64,000 nucleotides of DNA, taken from assembly GCF_910592395.1 (NCBI RefSeq), contig NC_088308.1, positions 18,985,501-19,049,500 of the forward strand. Reading direction: 5' to 3'. The notes below the pieces were generated by a model, which saw only the letters and a program-made list of their open reading frames with translations, had not been told where the DNA came from and ran no database searches. Origin of the DNA: Lineus longissimus (Eukaryota; Nemertea; Pilidiophora; Heteronemertea; Lineidae). The position numbers and the translations under genes were made by a program. Shown in pieces: positions 11,346 through 23,500 of the stretch; within the stretch, counting starts at the first letter, position 1, and every line of letters begins with the position of its first letter.

Positions 11346-12169
11346 CATGTACAATGTTTCTTAACCTGGATGAATTCCAAAGCACCAAATATCTATACGG
11401 TGTGCACAATGGCCCTTGGCCGTTTCATTACAGTGTAATTGTCTCCTTACACCACTGACTGACATATTTTGCATAAGCAGGAGGTGTTATTGCTGTATGC
11501 GTGCAGGTGTTGCAATAATCGTGCATACGTCCTGAATGAATGGGCCCGGGCCCTTACTGATATATCCATAGCATATCATGGCAGAAGGGACTGTATGATT
11601 CAAGCCAGCTGAAGTTGGCCCTTTGTTAGGTTTCACATTAATGACACCTGTTGGAATGTAGTTGTATTCCAGGTCATGAAAATCATATTGCTTGGTGGTT
11701 AGATAAGTCCCCATTGTCATACAGCTGTTTGTTTTTGTGCTGACTAGGCAGATCTCGATCCTGGCATGGTGCCTGATGCGTAGGCCTTGTTGCATCTGTT
11801 TAGTATGAATAATTGATCATTGTTTTTTACCCAATAGGGCCTACAAGTAGTTCAGTTCAGCTCAGTTGGAGATTTCAGCATATTAGATAGGCTTAGCGTT
11901 CATACTTACTTAATCCACGTCCCTATCGGTGGTAATTCATCCTTGCGTATTGTGTTAGACTTGCTAATGCATTAGAGTCGAAGGTTTTATGCTTTTAAGT
12001 TTGCGTTTAATTATGTTTGCCCGAATCACAAAAATAAAATGGGTTAACACTAACACTTGAGACTCGTTCATGACTGTAGTGGATTGGTTGCAATAATCAA
12101 TGACCTATCAGTCCTGGATATATCATTGAAGTATTTATCACCTGGGTAATCAATCATAAAGTGAAACGA
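11346..12169. other. Noncoding sequence, nothing recognised
   Basis: There are no exons. The minus-strand open frame 11487-11795 (102 codons) has no recognisable motif. Confidence 0.5.
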
Positions 12170-12245
12170 GGGAGCTTCATAGCCTGGTGGTAGCACTGCA
12201 TGGCTTACCATGCAATAGGGCCCGGGTTCGATCCCGGGAGAACCC
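12170..12245 (+). repeat. tRNA-like element with perfect T arm
   Basis: Positions 12222-12238 form a perfect T arm: stem CCGGG, loop TTCGATC, stem CCGGG. TAGCCTGGTGGTAGC near 12179-12193 resembles an A box. GCATGG-CTTA-CCATGC sits where the anticodon arm should be but cannot give the usual 5-bp stem and 7-nt loop. The ends GGGAGCT and AGAACCC pair only partly. A tRNA pseudogene or the tRNA-derived head of a SINE is more likely than a functional tRNA. Confidence 0.55.
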
Positions 12246-12489
12246 AGGATTGTATTTCTGGATGAACCGGCATGGCTTTTCAAGGAACAAAAATTCCTGG
12301 CTCTTCACAGTCCTTCGAATGAGACTCAAGACGGTGGTTCCTTGTATATGGTGTCTATGCCAGTGCTGGTTAAAGACCCCACCAAGTGAGAAACATGAGT
12401 AGCTTGCATGGACTCAATGTCTCGCCAAAGTTGGATTCACTTGGCCAATAAAACCAATTGGCACATAACCGTAGTGTCACGCATAAATG

Positions 12490-12640
12490 CTGATATTAAA
12501 AAACTGATATTAAATCCAAGTGTCCAAGTGTCCAGGTGTCCAATGCCTAAGTTCTTTCGGGTTTTTTTCGTTGTCAAAGTCATATCGCTTGGAACTGATA
12601 TTAAATCCAAGTGTCCAGTGCCTAAGTTCTTTTGATGACA
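12490..12640. repeat. 91-bp tandem duplication with nested 10-bp repeats
   Basis: AACTGATATTAAATCCAAG starts at 12502 and again at 12593, and both copies run on to TGCCTAAGTTCTTT. The first copy has an internal expansion of the GTGTCCA(A/G) motif, giving GTGTCCAAGTGTCCAGGTGT. Confidence 0.8.
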
Positions 12641-13350
12641 AGTACCTGTTTATCTAAAAATATTTGAGAATTAATATGTGCTTTAAATACATAACTGACG
12701 ATCCTACCCCTGGTATTATGTAAATTAGGTCTAGAAAACAGCTGGATTGAAACTGATCATAATGAAATGCTTCAAAATAAGTTGTTTGTAGAACACTATG
12801 ATAAGCAACACGCCCACACAGATTTTAGATTGTAATACTGTATAACTCCGAAAATAGGTCTATAAAATTCAATACTGGAAGGACTGTGTTTAATTAAACT
12901 CATTAATGAATGTAAATTAGACAGTAAGTGTAGTTGAATCAAATTAAATCGCATGAAACTATCAGCTATAATGGGTTAAACTGCATAAAATCGGCTGATA
13001 CCTGGTCCCATTTGATACAAGTACTAAACATCATTGTTAAATCAACAGTGGACTCCAAGCAGAGCTTGACACAAACATTTAAATGGAGAATTTTGTCAAT
13101 TAATGAGCAGATGGTTGTTTGGGTCAAGAGTTCAGATAAACTGTCAGGTTACAAGTCAGCAGGCAAAGGAACAAGACTTCCACCATCACTAGTCATGTGG
13201 ATGTATTAGCATTTTGGTTTGGTACATATTGAAAATTAACGGGGCCCCAGAATCAGGTGTGTGTTAGTGCCAAAATCCTTAAAAAACCACCCAATATTTG
13301 CCAAATTGCTCCGCTCCAAAACTGAGCAACCTCTGATGTAGCCACAGGGC
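12641..13350. other. Noncoding sequence, nothing recognised
   Basis: There are no repeats or exons. The open frame at 12934-13209 (91 codons) has no motif and ends without a donor site. Confidence 0.5.
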
Positions 13351-13480
13351 ATTTATTTATTTATTTATTCGTACCCGTAGGAGTACAATTGTAAAAACAG
13401 GTGGAATTTCGTGCAGCCTGCATATATACATGTTGGTGCAATGCGAAAAGTACAATAGGGTACAAAGATTACACTATATT
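13351..13480 (-). mobile_element. Possible 3' tail of a non-LTR retrotransposon
   Basis: ATTTATTTATTTATTC at 13351 is followed by GTACCCGTAGGAGTACAATT. On the minus strand this reads as a short unique 3' end (…TTGTACTCCTACGGGTAC) followed by an (AATA)n tail, a typical ending of invertebrate LINEs and related SINEs. No reverse-transcriptase sequence is visible, so any element is heavily 5'-truncated. The left boundary of the element body is a guess. Confidence 0.35.
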
Positions 13481-14188
13481 TTGATTACGGACAGGCCAGC
13501 CAGGTAATCACATCTATCATTTCATTTCATTCGAATATACTGTCTCTTAAGGTATTTTCGCAGTGTCATTAGTTTGGACCTCATACGGTTGCCTAATCTC
13601 ATCTCAATTATGACAGTGTTTAAAGCATAAATGTACAAACTATCTCAGGGAAAAGAGAACTGAAGTTTTTCGAAGGATTTAAGGAGTGAAAAGAACAGTT
13701 TTGTGCTGTGAAAATCACTGTAGTACCATATCCTGACCAATTTTCTCAGATTTCTCATTCTTGTTTCATTTTAATCGAATAATTCTCTGAGTTGGTAACG
13801 GCATGTTTGAGTGGTGTGTTTCCATTCAACAAAGACACGCTTCAACACTTTGCCATTCCCAGGAAGTCAAGTCATTCTTCTTTGGAAAGGTCCCGACTTC
13901 TCAGTGCTCTTTATTACATTTTGATTAATTCTTGATAACTTCCTGACGCCAAAGAACCAACAAAAGACGCACAATAACAACAATTTATAAACAGGCCAGT
14001 TTCCTGAACAATATTTGGTGTAGGTACTATGACCCAAGCAGTTATTGTGTCTTGTGTCTGTTTTACCAGTCTCCTGTCACCCAGGTTGTGTTTTGGTTTC
14101 CTTCGATATTGCTCTATATTTCCTTACATGACATTTTTTATCCTTTTAGAGTATTCGATATTCACCTACATGTATTGTGTTATTAGCT

Positions 14189-14580
14189 GCGCTTACACCA
14201 CGAAATATTGGTGGACTAATTGCACTTACACCACCACAATTGCCGCGACAAATTGGTTCGGCAATCCATTGCCGATACAAATTGTCGAGCGAATTTGTCC
14301 CACCAAGCTTGATGGTCCAAATTCGCCCAGCTTGTTAAAAGCTTGGCTTTGTCGTGGTGTACGCGCAAATGGATCGGCAATTAGCTAGTTAGATGGTTCG
14401 GCTCCAGGCGGCGCTTTCGAAATGGCGCTTTCTGCGCATGCAATTTATTGTTTGCGCGCCATCTGTAGCCGGATTTTATAACTAGCTGCAGCGCTGGTGT
14501 AAGCGCTTGGTGGATTTTCGATGGTGCGGCATTGGTTCCCGAACCAAGATTGGTGGTCCATTTTCAGGTGGTGTAAGTGC
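14189..14580. mobile_element. MITE-like inverted-repeat element
   Basis: The left end is GCGCTTACACCAC (14189-14201) and the right end is GTGGTGTAAGTGC (14568-14580), which agree at 12 of 13 positions as inverted repeats. A second nested pair of CTTACACCA motifs lies at about 14225 (+) and 14495 (-), and an inner pair around TAACTAGCT lies near 14383 and 14479. The interior is richer in G+C and CpG than the flanks. No transposase is present, and no clear target-site duplication was found. Confidence 0.6.
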
Positions 14581-17500
14581 GGCTATTATGTCTTTCTTGT
14601 TTACTTATTAACGATAAAAGCCCATCAATACACTTATATCAACCTGGCCACTGATGGCACTCAAATAAAGGCTGTGTCAGATGTGACAATGATAATGATA
14701 TATAGAGCACAGTTCCTTTGAACAGAATTCTAAAAAATTGGTAGTTTGTCCTGGTTGTAAGTAAAGGTTTGAATGACCTGATTGACTTTGTTATTTTGAT
14801 TATTCAATGGTGGTAAACAACCTGGTGGATCCTTTGATCTGGTTTTGATCTCCAAACATAATGATTGCCATAAACAGCTCAACAATTCACACTCAGTTGA
14901 ACTGACTCAAAACGAAAATGATGGTAAAACGAAATTTTGGCAGGGATTCTGATGAGTTTGTCCACTGGATTGTACATCTTATGAACGTTGAAGAGTATCC
15001 AGTGGTTGACATTGTACAGTTTCCTTATTCAATGTCAAATGAATCTGGGCAAAGTTAGCGAGAAATAAAGTGTTTAAATTTTCCAAGGTTCCACATATCA
15101 AGACCTTATGCAAGAATCGCTGTGATATTTTTCTTTTTGGGGTGACTTGCTGCAATGGAAGTGTTCATAAACAGTCCGGGTCATAAATAATGTCACTCGT
15201 CATGCACAAGTGGCTCTTGGTTCAAACCCTATTTTCAGCTAAAGTGTTATACCAAGATCTGAGGTCGAGATTTGCAAACTCAGGTCATTTCAGATGTCAC
15301 TTTCTCAGTGAAGATGTTGCGAAGATAAGAGGTACTGATAAAGAATATTACTAACAATATTTCAAAATCACATCTCTATTGTTCTGTTTGAAAATTCTAT
15401 AAAAAAGTCACAATGGACAAAAAACAACAAGAAATAAAAAAACTGTAAAGAAAAAAATGACAGCTGGGTCTTACCTAACCCCGAGGTACTTTATGTAAAA
15501 CCAGTCATCAAGCAAGGACAGTTCTCCTATTCCTTTGTCAAACATGTTTACCCCCTAAAAAGCTTCAGCTTTTTCTTTAAAAAAAGACATAATATACTCT
15601 CTATTGAGGAATTTCGATACCCAGGTTTTTTTCTTGTTTGAAAACAACAAGGTTTTGACCACCGGCATTGTTGTCAACATACAAGGCCACTTTTGTGTTG
15701 CCATTGTTGATATCATTTGTTAGAAGTGTCTCGAGATTACATGAAAAAAGGAACAAAGAAGGAAAGTTAGAAAAGAATATTTTTAATGCTGGGAGTCTGG
15801 GGGAATTTTTTGTCAAACAAGCTACTGTCTCGTACATGTAAAGCTGTCATCATGAGTGCCCCTGGCGGCAGTCACGGAGCTCCTCAGAGTTGGACTCTCA
15901 GCCTTGACATTGTTAAGCACTGAAGCAGAAATGACTACTGAAATGGCATCTGGAATCTGCGCCCATTGTTGGTGTAGATCTCTCAGTTGGCTTGCCCTTC
16001 CTATGTTTTCTTTGTCCAGAAGTTTTAGGAATGTCCGGATACTGAGATTGGTTGTGATAACTTTCTTGTGGGATGTGGCGTTAGGATAGGATTGAGACTC
16101 ATCTCTAATGTAGAGTAGACTTCTACAGCCATCTTTAGTTGTAATGGTTTATCTAAAGCTGTAACGGTTTAGCTGAGCTGCAATGGTGACTGACTGTGTT
16201 TCCTCAATAATTTCTTCCTCATGCATTTATCAAATCTGAAAATAACAGAAAATCAATCAAAAGATAAAATGACTAGTCGGCAGGAATATTCAGTATAAAG
16301 AATGACATCAAGTACTATTTTTGGCCTCAGAACTTAATTCGTGTAAAAGATAAGAATAGACAAAAATCATTAAAATCATTCATGACAACTGGCCAAAATA
16401 GAAAAATCATTAAAATCATTCCCAGTTTGGATTACAAAACCTTAAACAAGTGACGAAAATATCTTTATATCAGTATTGGTAATTGGTCTATTTTGCGATA
16501 AAAAGAAATTTGATATTTTCATTTTTATTATCATTCCTACGCTATTACTGCATCATTAATCGATTAAAAGGTGAAAATGCTGATACTCGCAATCTGCTCT
16601 TAAGTGATATTGTCCTCAACTTGTGAACACACCCTGAAGTTGTCAGTATAGCAAATTAAAAATCAGGTTCTATTGTTAGATCATTGATTTCAACAGACAG
16701 TATTAGACCTGTGCAAAGATCTCCTTAACAAAATTATTTTAGGAGCATCCTGTTGTAATTAATTCAAAACACATCTGAAGTATTTTCAAAACAAATTTTT
16801 CCATGTTTTGAATAATTCAATAAAGAAAACAAACTATTAGGCCTAATTGATTGCTGTGTTTAATTGAAAGTTCCCAGAAAAACCTGATCAGCGTTTCACA
16901 TACCTCCGTACTATGTTGAATTTTCACAAATACAATGAAAACAATGTCACCAATCATCAGTGACAAAGTAAAATGGTCTTATTTAGCTCTTATTAAAGCA
17001 GATCTTATTATGAAGAAATCAATTTTACAGAAAAGGGACGAGCAGGATTAAAAATATCACCCCACTTGACGAACGTGTAAAAACCAGCAAGTACGAGTTC
17101 ACACTCTGAACCGTACTGTTTTCAAACCGTCGGCAATTCAGTTAACACATTATTGTGACATCATGAAAAGAGATTGACACATTCATGATTTCATCTTCAA
17201 TAAGATCAATCGTCACCATTTCTGGTTGATCGTTATTCAGAAGCCGCTAAAGGGTAAACACCAACACACGACAGACTGACTGATCTTCCATTCTCCACCC
17301 ACAATATGGATACTATTTTCTGTATTCAAAAACCTCTCCTCCGCTCTCGAGCGCCCATTCAGTCCTGAATTATGGAGCTTCACATGTTTATTCATGTTGT
17401 GTACATGTATACATGAACACTCAATCACTTGCCATACGATTGCACAGATAATGGCAGAAGTCTTCTTTCCAGCCTCATTCTGAATAAGCTCCCTAAGGTC

Positions 17501-20500
17501 AAAGGTCGCAGGTGATAAATATTCATGAATCAGCACTCCCAACCAGTGACCTGCTAAATTGATTGGGTTTCATATGTTGCTTGGTGTTGCTTGGATAATC
17601 CACTGTAGATAGTGTACAGAGCTCAGGGATATAAATTTCACAAATTACACTTGAGAATCGGAAATAATTTACCGTCGCATGATGTCGTACATTGTGAGTA
17701 TATTTCACGTTGGTCTTTATTTACGTTCGGTTTTTGTTGTAAGGCCAACATGTGATTTGTGTGGCATACAATGCATAAAGCCATTGAGGTGTATATTGTG
17801 TAGTGTAATGAGTAGTGTACAATAGTGTCAGTTACTGTGTGTGTGTGTTTTATTGAGAATCTATTGACCATGCAGAAGTATTGATTAGCGTTTATAGTGA
17901 AAGGTCTGTGATAACTCCGAGATATTCCGGTGTTGAGATATTTAGTACCTGAAGTTAGCGCTGGCATTTGTGAAGCTATTTTTGAGAACAATGACTGTAG
18001 TGGCATCATCGTGTATTGAGATACACACTGTGGGTGCTCCTTGGTGCAACTCCCACATTCTCCTCTCACAGTCTCAGGGACGAGTCATTTAGTCTGACTC
18101 GGGCTTGTGGGTTGTCCTATTAATCATGATTTAGAAGGAGAGTGCAGGTCCAGCCTAGCTGGCATCAGCTGCTCAATACCTGCCAATGCACTCCACGGTT
18201 TTACTCCCATCCAAACACAGATGCACTTGAGTCGGCATTGTATTGGGTTTTAGTGTTGGTATAGCTGTACAGGTCATTGTGCATGCCCAACCAAGGATGC
18301 AACCAAGCTCTGAAGATGTAGTGTATGCCTTATACTGTTTCATTGGAATTTACATGCTTTCTTCCATTTCATTGTGCACAGGTTAGAAAGGGGCCTGGAG
18401 GTTGCTACAGTTACTTGGCCCCTTAGTGTGGTGAGGGTTGATCTTTTGCTTTTACCCCATGGTACCCATTCACACGTCCCATGGATCACAGAGGTAGGCC
18501 TAGAGTATTCCAGGCAACAGATGTATTTAGGTCTCAGTTGCTAACTAGCAAATGTAGTGGCGAAAGGCAGGGGAAGGAATAAGTGTTTTTTTCCTAGGAG
18601 AGGACAGTCTAAGATTTTCAAAACGCTTCATTGCTGGATATTTGATTTATGATTTGTGTTACCTTAAAAATGGCGTAAGTTTATTCAGTTAAACTGTCAT
18701 TACTAACATTTATACAGTGTAATTTTTTGCATCTCTTAGTTGCAGGGTAAAATGGATTTATTCATCACTTTATTGTCAATTCCAATTTTTTGTTGTGTCC
18801 ATATCTTTACCATATCTTGAATGTTCTTGTTGCAGTTAATTGACACAAGGAAGGTGTTACAACTTCCTTGATTCGACCATCCAATGACTCGATGTCAATT
18901 TTGTCATCTTCTTATTAGAAATGCCCTTGAAATTGCAAAATATTTCAGATTAGTTGGCCGAATACCCTTTGCAGTACCCATTTTACAATAAACAAGTCCA
19001 GTGCACGTTTTAAATGATTCAGACATTGTGTGCCTTTGCTAAAATTGTGGTTATTTTAGTATGTAAAAAATATAATACACAAAAATTTATATATATGGCA
19101 ATGCATAACATTAGACTGTGCTCCAGCCCCCTCCCCCTCCCCCTGAGTCAGCATTGCACTAATTGTTTTGCCCTCATACCCCTATGTCAACCAATGAGGT
19201 GTTAATCAATTGTCCCCACACAGGTGTGTTTACCTCCCACCCTCACTGTATTCAACCCATCAAACAACCCCTTTCTGTGCATCGCCCCAGTGTTTGCCCC
19301 CTTATTGTTTTATGGTGAAAGGGTGAAGTTAACCTGGAAAGTAACAGATTTTTTATTTATAAGTTGCATCACTGCAGTTATTTGCTTATTATTGTTTTAT
19401 TACATATATTGTTTGTGTTATATTGGTGATCCCTGGTCCTATCAGCCTGACACCTTTTCATATAATCATATAAATCAATAAATTAACACATGATTTTGCT
19501 GTGTTTCTGAAGCCTTTACCAGTATACCTTAATGCAAAATATTGTAATAACAATGTGATTAGTGGCACCTCAAGTGAGCCATAAAGGTGTGCATGCCAGT
19601 GCTCCAGGACTAACTTGTGTGTGGTGCCTTAAGACTTAAGCTGCTTTAAAGAGCGATTTGCTCAAGGCCTTTAAACTAATGCACAGCCACAACCATGTAT
19701 TGACTGAGCCAAGACATCAGTAGGCCTACCGTATAGCCTAGGTCTTCTGTGAATCTGTAAATCAGTTGCCAAACTGTCGAAAGAAACAGTGGTGAATATT
19801 AGGATAATGTATGATCCCCATATGCAGGCCTGTTTACAGTAGGGACTAGGCATTTTGCAAAACTAGTCATTAGAAGAAAAAACGACTGACCAAATCAAAC
19901 TTAATCAATTGTCGATATCTGAAGTAATTCTCAAGTAGCATTTCAATAATGCCTGTGCACAAGTATACCAGTCCTAACTAATTATTCCAGACACTGTGAT
20001 GTCAATAAAAAAAAGTTGTGACCAGACAATCATTTTATTGATAAGACACTGCACGAACATGTTCGACCTGTAAATAACTGGCGTATATGAGTGGTATATG
20101 ACCCATTTGAAACATAACAATGAAATATCCTGCACTGTTTGTTTGCCCATGGCACACTTTACATGTATATCGAACCTAAATGATTTTAGATTGCTTTGGT
20201 TGCTTGGCATTTGGTTTGTTGATTGTGTTTATGTTCAGAAGGTGAATAATAACGGCTGAAACTTTTTTGTAGGCAGTGTTTTCATCCGGTCCAAATGCCA
20301 AACATCGCCCAACTTTTCCAATAAAATCTTACTAGGTGACGCTTACTATGTCAGTCCATACATTTGTGTAAGAGTTTTAAATGAAAATCACAAATATTAA
20401 AATGATGAATAGTAATTATTGATACATGTAGTAATAAAAAATGAATACTCTCAGTGATAAAATGCCTGATATCAAAAGGCTTGCGCTGCTAAATAAGTAC

Positions 20501-23500
20501 GAAAAACCCAAAGCTTCTTCAGAAAGTAATGAATCTCTTCAACACAAGGTGTCAGCACCAGTCTGCTGCTCTTTCTTTGGCATCATTGTCTCTGGTATGT
20601 TTAATATAGCAGTCAATATGGGTGTGATTGATTGTGACAAACTACCCCAACAAATTTCAATAATTTAGAAAGTCTTATACAGACCTCGGAGGAAACCTGC
20701 ACTGTCAAAGAGAGTCACCGTCTCCATCAAGGTTGCATTGGTGCTAACATCCACTCTGACAGCAAGAAATAATTCTATCTTTGAAAATGCATCAGAGGTC
20801 CAATAGTGTCCCCTGGTAACGGTACCTTTAGCATGTAGTAGGTAGCTACAGCACCCCTGCTAACTTCTCTAATTGCCAACATGTGCAGGAGTGCCAACAA
20901 TGCAAATGCACCAAGATTCAGTTTCAAGAAATTAAGGATGGCCTGTTAATTGGTCGTTATTCTAGCCCTGGTCCAGGTTTGACTCCAGGAGCTTTCATTT
21001 TAACCTGTGAGAAGTACCCACTTGACGGGAAGACATCTTGGAATGTTTCGATTTATTGATTGGAAAAACAAGTAAGCTTACAATCTGCAATAATTAAAAG
21101 TGTGGAAATTTAACTTTTTTTCTGAAATTTCGCATAGTCCTATTATAGTTGAAAATTATATTCAGAATTACACTATCCAGAGTTTGATTTTCAAATTCTT
21201 GAACCAACAGACTATAGGCCTTTAAATACACTATGATTATGACCATAAGTGTATGACCACACTGCTGTTATGATGTTTTTATTTTTAGTACTGATTACAT
21301 GTATGATTACATGAACATGTCTCCTGATAGGATTGCCATTCCACACTTGTCTGTGACAAGAGGTATCGGCTGATAATCGGGTCACCTTTAATAAGCCAAT
21401 CACCTGCCAATTAAAAATGAATTTAGGTCACATTAAGATTACAAGTGAACTTGAGTCGGCCTATCACTTAAAGGGGGCATCTCATGAACGTACTAAATGT
21501 CATCTCTTTTTAAGTGACTCTGTTTTTCAAACCCAAAGGTGACCAGTTTACAAATCTCAGCACCCTGTTGGGCCCAAGTTCGAAAAGTCATGAGAAGTAA
21601 TACACTTGAACTGACAGCCATTGGTACTTTCTACCACTACCGGCAGGTACAATACCCTGATACCCAGCATCCTGAGACAGGTTGGAGAGTTCAGAAACCA
21701 TGCAGATCTCAAGTTCAAGAAGTCGTATGACCGAGGTGTATTTGCAGTGCACAAGTATCTATTATTGTAAGACTATTGAGGCATGTTGAATGTTGAGGGT
21801 GTAGACTTGGTGAGAATGACTAGAATGGTTCAGGTAACCTGAACCTGACAGCTTATAACTACAGGTACTTATACAAAATATCTAACAAATATCTTACACA
21901 GGTTGGTGTGCACTTTGAGTTGGCCTAGTGAGTATCAACACCTGTGCATTCAGGGAGTTTAGAAAAGTAATGACTGATGACCCGTTTGCCCCTTCTGCTT
22001 CATGACCTGGTTAAACCAGCCTAAGGTTTGCAATGGTACCCGCACTACCATCGAAATATTACATTTGCGAAACTAAAGGGGTTTACAGTACCGGTATGCT
22101 GTTTCTCGACAAATCATAATGCCCCCTCCCACATTCTTCTGGTGTGAATATCAGTTGCAAAAAATTATCAATTGATAAAAATCATAACTTTGATAATGTA
22201 AATTGAATAATGTTTCTATTCACTATGGTATCCCATATGTGACATGCTCTTGTTGCATTCATTGATCGATCGGTTTAGCTGAGCAATTAAAACCCAAGTA
22301 GAACAGAGTAACCTGCATAATACTCCGTCATAGGCCTGGCCTCTTGATGACATCTGTGCCATACTGGCGCATTTTATAGCGGTTTATGTGATCGCTCAAT
22401 AATGAAATTATTGTTTATCGCATGGGGATGGTTTATCAAGCCGTGCAATCTACAATTGATTTTGTATGAATTGCGATAGGTTGTGTTTGGAACACAATCC
22501 AATCCAGATACAGATTGCTTTCAAAGGAAATGGCTGGGGCATTTCAGGTGCACATTCTATGGTGATTTCTCTGGTAGTAGTACTTCATTGAGACTGTAGA
22601 AACTATGTCATTAAGCACAGCAAATCACTGCTACCGGAGATTATGATCACTGCTACAACCAAAAGGTCTCAGATCTGAAGGTTTAACTAGTTATCACTGG
22701 GTTTGATTGATTGCAGGTCACTGTGATAAGGCTGACTTACGGCTTTATTCTTTTTGACTAATTAGCAAAGCTGACTTTTTGTCTCTGTTGATATATTTGC
22801 CTGTGTATGATCATCTGCCGGTACCACCCAGATCAACTACCAAAAGGGGTCATACCTTTGATAATGCATTCTCAGCCCTGGCGAGATAAGTACTTGTTCA
22901 GTGGGGTTCTTCGAGCATTATGGCAGTTGTTAAAATTGATTTTTTTAAAACCCATATGTCTGAGCAATCACAGGCATATAGATGATATGTTCAATCTGAT
23001 ACTTGGCAATAGGCCGAGAAGTAGGCCCTTCTAATCAACATGGCAATATGTTTCCTGCGCGGAAAGAGAATATGTATACTAAGCATACACGTCGGCCATA
23101 TAATTACTTCAAAATCAATGTTCAACATGTCTCAACAATAGGCATCCAGGCATCAGTGACAGCACTTTCGGTTGTCAGGTAAACATTTCAATTCGTGTCT
23201 CCTGATTTGATATTTATGATCTCAAACACTCGAGCGTCTAATCAAAAGTGCAACTTAAGTATCATATGCTCTAGTGAGACAATGTGAAATGTTTTCTTGA
23301 CTGAGTGATGTCCCTAGCTAATGATTTAAGAGACAATGATAATGATGATGTTTAAGGTGATACTATCAGAAATTACAATCGGCAAGCTTAGTCAAGAGAC
23401 TTGGGCCATATGAAAAATGAAATGAAAGTGAATTCTTTGATGTGAAATAAAAGTTGATATTTTTGCAAACCAGATTATCAATCCCAACTCCAAAGAGGAG

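Noticed and set aside
17638-18069. 143-codon minus-strand open frame in the intron
   Set aside because: No motif, ordinary composition, and it includes a low-complexity GTGTGTGT stretch.
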